NCBI GenBank assembly: GCA_028564705.1
Contig: JAPXFQ010002813.1
Location: forward strand, 310,001 to 374,000
Length of the DNA stretch: 64,000 nt
Origin: Apricaphanius iberus
Taxonomy: Eukaryota > Chordata > Actinopteri > Cyprinodontiformes > Aphaniidae
Direction of reading: 5' to 3'
Position numbers and translations under genes: made by a program. Of the stretch, positions 36,106 through 47,109 are shown one piece after another; the first letter of the stretch is position 1; each line of letters begins with the position of its first letter. A model generated the notes under the pieces. That model was given only the letters and a program-made list of their open reading frames with translations, had not been told where the DNA came from and did not search any database.

Positions 36106-37202
36106 ACCTTGTTTCCAAAGAGCACGGTGCGGACCGGATCACTATTGCGCAATGCTCACTTTTCATGTCTGCGTTCCCATCGCAAACAGCACTCTCCCGA
36201 AGCGTGCGGGGATGCTGTTGTGGCGTCATAAGGCAGCGACGAGGAAGTGTTAAAAACATTTAATTTAATTTAAAAATTAATGCGTGTCTGGAGCTCCTCC
36301 GTTGACCACACTCGGTTTCTGCTTGCTGCCATCTTTACCTGTACCTACTAACTCAAGTTAATGGCTAGAACAGGGAACTAGTTGTTTTTGTAGTTATTAT
36401 CACAGAGGTGACATTGTGACTTCAGTCAATTAATGGACTAAGCTGTGTGACGCCAGTTTCACCACCCCAACCGTATCAAGACCACCCTGCCCTGGTCCGG
36501 AAGCTGAAAGCGGACCACCTCCAGCCCGGTATGGTCCTGGGCCATCATTTTACCAGCAAAAATGCGGACCAGACCATACCGGTCCTGAGCATACCGCTCT
36601 GTAGATGGATGAATATGTGCTTAGAGGTAATTATTGATGGAATTTGTATTTTAGTTTAAAGTTACCAAGTTAGGGGCACTATCCTGATTGTTAAAGAAAT
36701 AATAATAATAGCCTTGCAGTTCAGTCTCACTTAATGTTTATGACTACATGGCTGATAAGGCTGAGGTCATTAAGCAGTTGATAAAAGAGAAGTGTGTGGT
36801 GTTCTGTAAACAGCAAGTTACTACACGTGTATGGAATAACAACATAAAGATGAGCTATTATACGCATCCTGAACAACTTTCTAAAATACAATAGCTTATT
36901 AACAAAAGTAATTTAACTTCCAGTCAAACAGTTTCAGTACCAAAATGCAAAAATTAGAAACAATAACCAGTAAATTGAATAAGCCTGTGAATATTCTCAT
37001 TTATCCAGGTCATGGTTTTCTCAAGGAAATTTCAATCGAATGCGATGTCACAGTCCAATATGAATATGTATGCTTAAAGACCATTGAAGAGTTTTGGGAG
37101 TGAAGCTACGTTGGTGTTAAACTAATTATGATCATTTTAAGACTAACTGGCACAAGTTTGTTTCTGTTCAAAAAACCAGTGCAAAATGCAAAGTAGAAGT
37201 CT
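36106..37202. other. Intronic DNA, possible DNA-transposon remnants
   Basis: 36110-36240 and 36440-36600 are GC-richer (GTGCGGACCGGATC.., GGACCAGACCATACCGGTCC) and look like terminal parts of an unidentified DNA transposon. No coding sequence supported. Confidence 0.35.
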
Positions 37203-37437
37203 GACTGTGGTGCAGGAGTTTGGAGTTTGGCTTGTAATTGGTGGGTTGCCGGTTCAAGCCCCAGCCTCGACTGTCTTGGTTGTCATTTCTTTGGGCAAGA
37301 CACTTTTCCCATTGCCTAGTGGTGGTAGCTACATCGTAGCTTGCCATCATCATTGAGTGAATGACTAAATGTAGTGTGAAGCGCTTTTGGGTCTGTAGGG
37401 ACTAAGTAAAGTGCTGTACAGGTCATTTACCATTTAA
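37203..37437 (+). mobile_element. tRNA-derived SINE (RTE-like tail), third subfamily
   Basis: B box GGTTCAAGCCC, then CTTTGGGCAAGACACTTTTC, tail AGCGCTTTTGGGTCTGTAGG, AAAGTGCTGTACAGG, CATTTACC. Confidence 0.78.
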
Positions 37438-38676
37438 AAGTAAAGACAGAGCATTATTTGATTGAATTAATGTTCCATTAAATTGGTGAATTAGAAACCA
37501 ATAACCTCTTGGGAAATTTGATTTGGTTTTACAGATCAGTATCACATTGCTGTTATAATTTAGTATTTTGGTATACTCAGATGGCAACTTTAAAACAGCT
37601 TGTAAAATGAGTTTTTGATGCTTAAACAATCTATTTAAAGCCAATCTGTATTTTGAATACCGTAAATAACAATCCAGATTTTTTATGAAAACAGTCAGCT
37701 AAACAAGGCTACACCACTAAGAAAGGTATTTATTTAACGTATGTACCGTAGGCTAAGGGTCACTCGGTTAAGCTTAGCACCAAAGATCAAGGGAAACTCC
37801 GGTGGGACAGAGTAATTCACGTCAGATGATTAAAATGACTCTCATCTTTCAATAACTGTTAAAAACAACACTGTTTATATGTGTTCCTACCCATAGAAGT
37901 AAACAATGAAATCACAGAAATGCAGCAGCCCACAGTGAAATAGACCATCAAAACAATCCTTAATTTTTAGCCTAAACTTATAAATTACTGCCCAGTCACA
38001 ACCTTATTTGAATGATCCTTAGAACTACATGAAAGGGTGACTCTGTTGGATGGAAAAACTCAGCTGGGGTTAGCTAGAAACTAGTCAGCTAGCAGTAGCA
38101 GCATGGGATACAGCTAGTCAGTGAGTCCTCTTGATCACTAACTAGCCACCCTTAACACACTGGACAGCTTCAGGTGAGCAGCTGACGTCTCTTTCTCTGG
38201 TCAAATCTATAATTCAAAAATTCCTTCTGGAGCTTTTGAACAGGAGTTATTCCATTGGGCAGAGAACAGTTAATTGAGACATGACTCACAGCCTGTTTGT
38301 TCCTTGATCACCGAGCAGCAGAGACCAGGATCATATCTAAGAAGATAAGATGCAGTAGCCCTCTTGATCTGTATGTTTTGCTCTTAATGGTTGTAAGCTG
38401 TATTTCCTGGACCAGTGATCTGAGGTGACTTCAATAAGTAGCTTACCTTTTGTGATATTCTTGATAGTTAATATTGCTGATTGTTGTTTGCTTCATTAAA
38501 TCAATGCGATCAGAATTCAGAAGTTTAGATGGCATATCATTCAAAGCAAAAATGTTCTTTTACACATCAGTCATGTGGGATAAGCACCTAATCTCCATCT
38601 GGTATCTGGCATAGATGATGAATAAAGCAACCAAATGTATGATTCTTTTTTGTTTGTTTATCACTCTGGACAGCAA
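37438..38676. other. Intronic DNA, nothing recognised
   Basis: No supported feature. Confidence 0.45.
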
Positions 38677-39083
38677 CTAGTGTTGTGTGGATCACGAACG
38701 AAATGGCTCTTATAGCCGGCTCTTCGAAGTGACCAATCAGATCATGTTTTGGAGCTGAACCAGAGCAGCTCTTTTTTTTTCTTCTGCTGTTCAAGTGGCA
38801 TGCTTAGTTCAAACATTTATTTGTGCTACAAATGAACTGCTACAAAAAAACTTTTTTTGAAAAATCTGTTCCATGGTGAACATAATTAGGTCAATTATAT
38901 TTTTTTATTTATTTTGTATAATTATGTTTGTAGATTAGTAAGTCGTTTTACAGTCTTTTTCATGATGAATTAATTAAGGACCCAAAAATTAGAGGAGCCA
39001 CTTAGGAGCCAACACAGATTGTTCTTTTAGTGAGCTTAGCTGTAAGAACTGGCTCTCTTAAAACAGCCAGAACTCCCATCACA
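38677..39083. mobile_element. hAT-type non-autonomous repeat
   Basis: Left end TAGTGTTGTGTGGATCACGA with GGCTCTTATAGCCGGCTCTT. Right end AACTGGCTCTCTTAAAACAG then CCAGAACTCCCATCACA, the inverted equivalent (TGTGATGGG...AGAGAGCC). Flanks ACAGCAAC and ACAGCACA agree at 6 of 8 bases. Family placement rests on resemblance to known fish hAT MITEs. Confidence 0.55.
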
Positions 39084-39335
39084 GCACATATATTCTTAGG
39101 TAGTTTGATATGACTGTGTGTCAGACAGCAGCCCTGCATTTGGAAATTAATTGTTGAGAGACTATTTCATCCCAGATCAAAACTCCAATGGTTTTAAAAG
39201 CTTGGGTTTAAGCTATGAAATGGTTGTATGTTTTTCCCCAACTGTTTTATAACATGTTACCTCTCAAGCTGACAGACTGTGATATACTCTTAACTCAAAC
39301 TTCTAATGCTCTGTCTCTGTCTTCCTATTCTCTAG

Positions 39336-39531
39336 GGGAGATCTGTGCATTCAACATCCATGGGCTGGAGGCTCCGTTCGAGGCAGTGGTGCTGAACGGA
39401 ACGTCTGGTGAGGGTCAGCTTAGGGCACGTGGCCTGGTTGACTGCGAGTTGCAAAAGGAGTACACCTTCATCATCCAAGCTCATGACTGCGGTTCAGGCC
39501 CTGGGGGTACAGAGGGCAAAAAGTCCCACAA
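39336..39531 (+). CDS. clstn2: Calsyntenin internal exon (probably clstn2), part of cadherin repeat 1
   Basis: A 196-nt internal exon. The acceptor is a pyrimidine-rich tract ending CTAG at 39332-39335, and the donor is AA|GTGAGT at 39532. It begins with the last two bases of a split codon and ends with two bases of the next. The translation starts GEICAFNIHG, contains FEAVVLN, TSGEG, LRA, DCELQKEYTFIIQA and DCGSGP, and ends KKSHK. These are hallmarks of the first extracellular cadherin repeat of calsyntenins, where the DCE and DCG motifs stand in for the usual cadherin LDRE and DxG. Calsyntenins are type I membrane proteins of neurons, acting at the postsynaptic membrane and as kinesin-1 cargo adaptors. 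Family assignment is strong. The paralog is inferred: no other exon within 39 kb upstream or 24 kb downstream fits the giant introns of clstn2, but parts of the exon also resemble clstn1. No stop or frameshift is seen. Confidence 0.88.
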
Positions 39532-40654
39532 GTGAGTAAATGTGACACCAGGGTTGGTGAAGAAGAGACCACACAAGAGGAGACACAACAGAAAATTTGT
39601 CAGGAACAATATTTTACATGCAAATAATCCTACTCTACACAAATGTGTACACTTCTAAACGTATCATTAACTGAGACAACACATAATCTCTCCAATGAGC
39701 AACCTAAACTTTAGAAAGGAGGAGCCAGTTGGTCACAGGTGGTCAGTTTACCTCCATTAATTTTACCAGCTAAATTTAAGTCTGAGAAACCTGCCAGCAC
39801 AATCAATTTGTCCTAAAAACTCAATCAGGCTTTATGAATTGTTCAAGGAAAGATTACCACAAGTCCCATTCAAGTTCAACCTAAAAAAATTAACAAAAAA
39901 CATAAATTATAGGTGGGAAAGATCTTGTTTTGACAGCTATGCATCAGCCAATATAAAATCCTACAGAAAACACACAGAAAAGTCATTCTTGTTTTCCCTG
40001 ATAGGAACCTGGCACTAAATGATATAAAATTCTTTGAAATTTACCACAAAGAGGACCATCTGTCACAGATATGGCTGAGCTTTTGTGTGTGGTGCATGTC
40101 TATGGAGAATGCTGAGGAGGTAAAATTGCCTGCTTAGTTACTTGTGCAGTGCACACAGCAGCATGAAAATCCATCAAGAACAATACGGTAAATGAACAAT
40201 AAACATAACCAACAAGATTATGCATACTGCAGACTCTCAGTCTGTACACACAAGAAAAAAAACTCCCCTTAAAGAATTTGGCAAAAATTGTTGTGCTTTG
40301 CTTTAATTTTCTCTCAATCTCCATGGACACCAATATATACTGATTAAATCAATTTAGTACACTCATTAACCTCATTTTAAGTGACTTTTGTATGAATAGT
40401 TTTAATCTGCAGAGACAATCCTCTGTTGACTACACGGAGTTCAGTCTTGCTCAGTCTTTCTTACCCTCACTTTTGCAAAAAAAGTAAAGAAATCAGTCAA
40501 CATGGCTAGTTTATACACCACGGCACTCTCATTGAGCAAAAGGATGTTCTGGTGATTCCTCTCATCTTTTTCTCCCTTCTTTAAAACACCTTTATTCATT
40601 CCATGAAGACTCGTTATCCTTCTTTTCGACCCTTTTAATCCCATTTAATCACTA
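39532..40654. other. Start of the intron after the calsyntenin exon
   Basis: Begins with the GTGAGT donor. No further exon or repeat recognised in this stretch. Confidence 0.6.
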
Positions 40655-40805
40655 CTGTGGCTCAATGGTATATTCTATATCGTCCTACTGAGCCATGTTG
40701 GCTATCGGTGAATGTCAGTGTGAATGGGTGAATCTGGCTTCTATGTAAAACGCTTTGAGTGGTCGGTATGACTAGAAAAGCGCTACATAAGTTCAGTCCA
40801 TTTAT
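40655..40805 (+). mobile_element. tRNA-derived SINE (RTE-like tail), internally deleted
   Basis: Short head (ACTGTGGCTCAATGGT), then CGTCCTACTGAGCCATGTTG, and the tail GACTAGAAAAGCGCTACATA, GTTCAGTCCATTTATC. The middle of the family consensus is missing. Confidence 0.78.
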
Positions 40806-40890
40806 CGGCTCAAGTCCTTATTATCCAAGTTTACTTGAGCCGATAATAAGGACTTATACTTGGTATAAGTCCTTATTATCCACGTTTACT
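40804..40890. repeat. Compact cruciform-like repeat
   Basis: Two interlocked palindromes: ATCGGCTCAAGT (40804-40815) with ACTTGAGCCGAT (40833-40844), and GATAATAAGGACTTAT (40842-40857) with ATAAGTCCTTATTATC (40865-40880), perfect 16-bp arms around a 7-nt loop. The segment 40812-40835 is also repeated directly at 40867-40890. Confidence 0.88.
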
Positions 40891-41592
40891 TATCCTTTTC
40901 ATTCCATTTATCAATTTTTGTCAACACCGTATCTCAGACTTGTCCTTTTTTATAATTTTTCTGATTCTTTAAATCCCATTCATCCACCTCATTCCTACTA
41001 CTATTTATGGTCCCTTCTCTTCACACTCATTGTCCTCATCCTTCTTTATAGGCTCTTTATATGCCAGTTATTCTCCTTAATCTTATTTATGCCGCATTTT
41101 AGTAAAAATCATCTCATCCACTCCATCCTTCATTACAAACTTGGCCATCTATCAGTTGAAATACATTTTGAGGAAGGAACAATGTCCCCACAAAATCTGA
41201 AGAAACTCATCCTTGGATTCCTCTTTAGTATTGAATTGATTACTGCAGTACTGTCTGATTGTTGACCTGCAGCCTGGGTTCTGGGACTATGCCTTCTACA
41301 TACCATCAACCATTAGATTGTTCTGTTTTTGTGCTTGTTGGCTGATGGGTCTCAGCTGTTTGCAGTTTTTTGAAAAAGAGAGGAGCTGGGCTTCAAATTC
41401 AAAACTAGCTCACATCCAAAGCTACAAAAAAATGCTACATTCATTACACATATTATCAGTAAAGGAGGCTGGGTAGTAACTAAACATCTGACACAGACAG
41501 CAAGGGCAAAAAGAAGATTTACGAAGAGGGGAAACACAAAAAGAAAGACAGAATGAGTAACCAAAGTAGTGTGAAACACAAAGAATTCCAAA
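40891..41592. other. Intronic DNA, nothing recognised
   Basis: The 168-codon plus-strand frame 40759-41265 begins inside the SINE and is rich in Ser/Leu/Phe/Tyr from CT-rich DNA. No domain; not called as a gene. Confidence 0.45.
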
Positions 41593-41925
41593 TAGGGATG
41601 CAACGAAACCACTACGATACCAATACTTGGATGTGAGTACTTGCCGATACCAAATACCAATCCTGATACTTCTACCACAAAAAAATGCAGTGAATTGGAA
41701 GACAAGTTTTATGTTCTTCTCTGCTTGTTAAAACAAATGATGGTGAATTTGATAAAGATAAGATATTAATAGAAATCACCACACACAAAAAAATGTCAAG
41801 TGAACCTTAAACATTTTCTTTGGCATTATCGCAGAGTTTCCACATTTTAAGTAGCGGTTTATGGTATTAAATAACCAATACTGACATGAGTACATCAGAA
41901 CGGTATCGCCATCGTTGCATCCCTA
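41593..41925. mobile_element. hAT MITE, 333 bp
   Basis: Terminal inverted repeats TAGGGATGCAACGA (left) and ATCGTTGCATCCCTA (right), with GATACCAATAC / GTATCG subterminal inverted motifs. Both flanks contain TTCCAAA, an imperfect trace of the 8-bp target duplication. Confidence 0.82.
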
Positions 41926-44719
41926 GCTTCCAAAACATAAAATACACCAACAGAATATATGTTTTAACATATTTGTGTATTAGGATATAGCAGAAAGGCT
42001 TTAGTACAAAAATTAGAAATTACATAAATTCAAGAGCGTTTGAACTCCAAACAGCTTCATGAAGTGCAACAGCGATTACAGTAAATGACACAATATGCCT
42101 TAGCCAATCACATCAGCTCAGGAATACATTTTCAGAATCTCACTTTTTTTTTTTCCAGCAGTAGTAGGCTACTTAGGTTTGTTATAAGAATAACCTTATT
42201 TTGTTGGTATAGATATGTAAAGTGCAACAAATAAATTGTTTTTGCTACTAAACTAATAGTGCTATTTACATGTCTGGACATTATTTTTGGTATTTTAGTA
42301 TATTATAGTAAAAATATACATTTTACCAAAAACTGTCATTGGAGTGCCCTATTCTGTTTAAAAAATTACACCACACTTGAATTTGAATCTGACTTTTATA
42401 CTGACTCAGAGTTTATAGCTAATGTCAGCCTTTAGAGCTAACATTAGCCATCCTACCGCGGTTCAATATAAAACAAGCCCAGTCTTAGCCATACCTCCGT
42501 GGGAGTTCAAGTTGGAATAGCACGGAATTGTAGATGCCGCCCAGCCCTCACTCCCCGCCACCCCTCGGTCTGCCAGGCAACATGTCCTTTTGGCGCATTT
42601 TTCAAACAGGAAATGTGGGTGGAGTAAGGGCATTTTCACATGGGACTCAAATCCGTATTCAGGTACCATATTTTGTCAAAATCCACTTATTTCGTACCAT
42701 GTGAACACAGCCTCGACCATGCCAGGATTTGGCCCGAGAGGCCTGCCTTGGAGGTAGTATCGGAGTCCGGGTATGAGTGGATACGGATCATATGAACACA
42801 AGCTGTACTCTGGCCTTATCTAAGACAATAGACACGCTCCACACAGAAGTGACGACACCCGCAGCCGAAGTTCCCCAATTGTCACGCGACTATAAGAGAT
42901 CAAAACAACGCTGTTCACGCATCCCACAGCAACACACCAGGTTACAAAGCATTGGGTTTACTACAACACTCAACCTGTAGATGCCTTCAGGTAGCAGTTG
43001 ACCAGAGGACCAATTTATTTACATTCTAGGCTGTCGCTCATTTTATGTCGTCAGTACTTCTCACTCCCTTGTTTGTTGGATAGCTACAGAATTATTTGTA
43101 TACCGCCACCTGCTTTTTTGGGGTAATCCGTCATGTAAAGCACTGGAGTCCAGCACGGGTTGAGATCTGGACCGTGTGAACAGAAAACATTAGCAATTTT
43201 CTCTGGCCATTTTCTGGCATGGCAACACATATAAAAACGGCCTTAGACTGTGGTAGGTGGGTGAGTTGCTCTTTAAAATTGCTTTTCTTTTGACTCACAA
43301 ATCTCAAAGGATCAGACTGGCCTTTTACTGCACTGCCCGGCCACTTACTCGAATTTTAAAAGAAGCAAACAGGGAGAGAAAATACTCTCTGCCTAAGGCT
43401 GTGCTCAAATTACACATGACATGTCAATAGGCAGAAGGCAGTCAAGAAAATGAGCAACTAAAGAGGACAAGGGAGAAGATCAGCAGTGACACAAGATGGG
43501 TTTAAAATTCTCTATTTATCCTCTGTCCTCTTCTGGACTGCTTATCAATGGATCCTAAACAACTTCTCCCTTTTCCAAAAGCTCAGTCCGATTCTGTTTT
43601 CTTTTCTGCCAGGCGTTCTGTCTCTGCTTCCAGCTTCAGAGTTTGTATGCGTTGTCAGGCTGTCTCTGTATTCATAAATGGATGCCCTCTCCATTATGGC
43701 TATACAAATCTGTCTGTCTGCGTTGCCTTTTTTCTGCAAAACAAATTAGATGTTTTTCTTTCAAAATGCCGTGTCAAACTTTAAACATATTCATCACCTC
43801 GAAGAGCCAATGAAGTGTTGAACTGCTGCTCTTTTGTTGACTGAATAGGTAACCACAACATCAGACAGCTTTTATAAACACTGGCATTAAGGACTCACAG
43901 GATTCAAATTTACCTTTCCCAGTCAAACTGGTTTACATTTTCCTTTGATATATCTTATACACCTGCCAGAGAAAACTTTATCCGTAGCAAAATGTAAAGC
44001 TCAAATGAATTCACTTTAAACTCCTTGAGGCAGCTTCTGCTAAGGTCAGCTTTAAAAACGAAAAAAAAAAAAAAATTCTCTATACTAGACTGTCTTCTGT
44101 CATGTGAAGTGGAATATTTTTGTGTATATGTACTATTTAGCACATAGTGGACCTCTATGTAAAAGGTCTTTCACCATATGGGTCAATGTTGATGGTACAC
44201 ATCACTTGTCTATAATCCCATTATTTGGTCTGTACAGCTTTTTAAAGTTGTTAAAATTGGCCAATATGCCAGTACTTAATTAATCAATCAGTCACCAAGG
44301 TAAGTGCATTTTGCTAAACTTATGTCTGTTTTTTGCTTATTCTAAGCACATTCTTTGTCAATAAAGTACATTTCTGCACCGTGATACAACTCTATTGCTA
44401 TGTAACTATATTAGTAGAGAACACATGTAACTTACACATGTAACAAACTGAGCAAAATGATTCAAACTTCAGACTTATCCAATGATGTGACAACTAATAT
44501 AAAATGGTTGTAGAATAGGCATATCAACAATGGACAGAGTCCTCCAAGGTCTAGAGTTAAAGTCTGTCTTTGAGGTGCGATAATAGGAGGAATTAGGGCT
44601 GGGGGCAGGTAGGAGAAAGAGATAGGGCAGGGAATAGAAGGAATACGAAAGAAATAACATCATAAAGCTCATTGAACGTGATTGGTGTTTGACAGTTTCT
44701 TGATGAAGTTTGATTTCCC
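41926..44719. other. Intronic DNA, possible repeat at 42.4-43.2 kb
   Basis: 42460-42790 is GC-richer with CATGTGAACACAGCC, and 43170-43190 has ACCGTGTGAACAGAAAA. The recurring GTGAACA motif suggests a diverged DNA transposon, but ends could not be defined. Remainder unrecognised. Confidence 0.35.
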
Positions 44720-45121
44720 CTACTGGAGATCACGGTAATGTCTTTGAACTACTGCAAATGCAAATGCTCCTTTTAATTGCTCCTCTTGGTACAGCCAATA
44801 ATGTAGCATCGTACTTAAGTATTTCAGCTTCGAAAGCTGCATTTTCTTCGGAATACTTAATATTCTATTAAAAAAATTGCCAATGTGTAGTGAACCACGA
44901 ATAGGTGGAGGTCCACTCTGATGTTGGAACACTTTCAAATTTCCACTTCTGAAAATTCTTTTATATTGAATTTGGTCTAGGCTTTTGTCAATTCTTGAAT
45001 AATAAACCGCTAAGGTACCCTGGAAATCCAGAGGTCTTGCGAGAGCACAATTTGAATTGTCTCTGCAAGAAACTCTGGCATCAAGCAATGAGCCAAGCTC
45101 CTGCATTACATAACCAATCAA
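44720..45121 (-). CDS. Unassigned 133-codon ORF, possibly transposon-derived
   Basis: An uninterrupted minus-strand frame starting MIGYVMQELG and ending QRHYRDLQ, longer than expected by chance in this AT-rich DNA. It contains CRDNSNCALARPLDFQGTLA and SRIDKSLDQIQYKR. No signal peptide, membrane segment or known domain is seen, and no flanking splice sites are convincing. Sequence just downstream on the plus strand (45390-45500) is GC-richer and repeat-like, so the frame may belong to an old transposon. It may equally be a chance open frame. No function is proposed. Confidence 0.3.
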   Translation of the reverse strand: MIGYVMQELGSLLDARVSCRDNSNCALARPLDFQGTLAVYYSRIDKSLDQIQYKRIFRSGNLKVFQHQSGPPPIRGSLHIGNFFNRILSIPKKMQLSKLKYLSTMLHYWLYQEEQLKGAFAFAVVQRHYRDLQ

Positions 45122-46451
45122 ATTGATGTATCTGATGTAGGCGGGCCAGAGACGAGCTATGATTATAGCACTGCGATATTTGGTATCATTTAATACACAT
45201 TGAAAGACGGCTACAGATTAACACTATTTGTTTGAAATGGCTTTGACCACTACAGTGAACAATTTAGACTTGGCTTTTCATCTAAAAGATTAACAGAAAA
45301 CTGTGCTTTAATAGTTCCTTTACAAGAAGGAAGTTTTTGCTGTTTTGCCGAATGGATACGGCAAGAGCTTAATCTACCAGTTAGCTACGCTGGTAGCTAT
45401 GCTACCACTCTGGATATGTTACACCATGTGATTGGTCGTGGCGCTATCCAATTGCGTACAGTGAGAGTTTCAAATGAATGCTGGTTCCGCCCCTTGAGTT
45501 ATGTCCTTATCATTACTTGCTGCCAGATCCTTAATCTTAATAGATTAGGGTACAGATTTTTCCAGTCTACTGCTAAGGAGACACAGTAGAATAAATAAAT
45601 GCAATAACCTCCCGTTTGCAACACAATACCTGAGGAAGACATTTTTTTAACTTCAGCAGAACAATGCTTTCCTGTACAGCACGGTATGTTCAATGTCAGG
45701 CTGAAGTTTCAGATGATCGTACTAGGTATTTAGAACCATGACCTTAATACAGCAAGAGCATGTGAAGTTAGTAGATTTACAAAAGTGAACACTTAGGTAG
45801 CCACTGTTGAGTATAAATAGGACTTTATTTTAATGGTTATCAAGCTTCCAGTCACTGGGTGACAGCAGTCATCAAACTTATCAACAGGTTGGCTGTTTTA
45901 CCAGCAGAAGCAGAAGTCTACACTGAGAGAGCTGACAGACGGAGTAGTCCTCTAGTCCATAGTGTAGGAAAGGTCGATGGAGCTTTGAAATTTAACAAAC
46001 AAAATAGAATAAACAAATAAAAGTTGGATAAGGAACATGAGCATGATAGTGACATCTAGTTTATCTAGGTTGTTGTTACAACAATAAAAACATAATTCCA
46101 TCTGTTGAGTTGCCTGGTTAGCTGCCAATATGCCTAGTGACCAACCGGAACACTGTCCAGTGAGGAATGTATTTTTAAAAAGTTTAACTGACAGCTAACT
46201 TTAGCAAAGTTAACAACTGAGTTAGCTGATCCAGGAGGAAAGTTGCCATTTCCGCGTGTGTTAGATGCCGTGGAAATGTTTTATGTGGGTCCATGTAGCA
46301 TAGTTTCTGTTCCTCTGTGGTCCCTCCTCTGATGAGATGGATAACAATCTCTACGGGACTCTGAAGCAGCTGCTTGACTTGTTGACTCCACCATTTTTCC
46401 CAGTGCAAGCCGAATTGTGCTGACCATATAGTTGGATCAAAGAGATCATAT
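45122..46451. other. Intronic DNA, possible repeat
   Basis: 45390-45500 (GCTACGCTGGTAGCTATGCT, GTGATTGGTCGTGGCGCTAT) looks like an interspersed repeat, unidentified. No gene supported. Confidence 0.35.
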
Positions 46452-46504
46452 CTGTTAACTAGGCCTAAGCAAAAAAAAAAAAAAAAAAAATCGATTGAAT
46501 GAAT

Positions 46505-46877
46505 TATCCATCCATCCATCCATCTTCTTAACCGCTTATCCAATTCAGGGTCACGGGGCAGCTGGAGCCTATCCCAGCAATTATCAGGCGTTAGGCAGGG
46601 TACACTCTGAACAGGACGCCAGTCTGTTGCAGGGCCAACACAGAGAGACAGACAACCATTCACACTCACATTCATTCCTAGGGACAATTTAGAGTGATCA
46701 ATTCACCTATCATGCATGTTTTTGGACTGTGGGAGGAAGCCGGAGTACCCGGAGAGAACCCACGCATACACGGGGAGAACATGCAAACTCCATGCAGAAA
46801 GACCCTGGGCCGGGATACGAACCCACGACCTTCTTGCTGCAAGGCAACAGCGCTAACCACTGCGCCACCGTGCAGCC
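46505..46877 (-). mobile_element. Full-length tRNA-derived SINE (L2-like tail)
   Basis: Minus strand: B box GGTTCGTATCC, A box GGTGGCGCAGTGG near 46860, (ATCC)n tail at 46507-46522. Perfect 10-bp target duplication TTGAATGAAT (46495-46504 and 46878-46887). Nearly identical to 19764-20133, hence the same young subfamily. Confidence 0.95.
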
Positions 46878-47109
46878 TTGAATGAATCAATTAGATTTAT
46901 TTTATTTTTTTTGCGAGTGACTTTAAAAAGAATAAATACATTGAGTTTCTGTAAACTGCCACATTTTTGGCTCCCCAGAGCTTCCGTAGGAGAATTGGTA
47001 TGGGTTTGCTGCAAATGACGTGGAGCAAGAGAAGTAATGCTGTAACATTTACCTAAAGCCCATCGCAGTCAAAGGCAGCAGCACCACAAACCTGTTCCAA
47101 TACACTTAA

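Noticed and set aside
40759..41265. 168-codon plus-strand frame
   Set aside because: Starts inside a SINE tail, runs through CT-rich DNA, low-complexity Ser/Leu/Phe composition, no domain.
46184..46687. 167-codon minus-strand frame
   Set aside because: Composed of SINE sequence, a poly-A tract and flank; shared SINE peptide also appears at 19955-20173.
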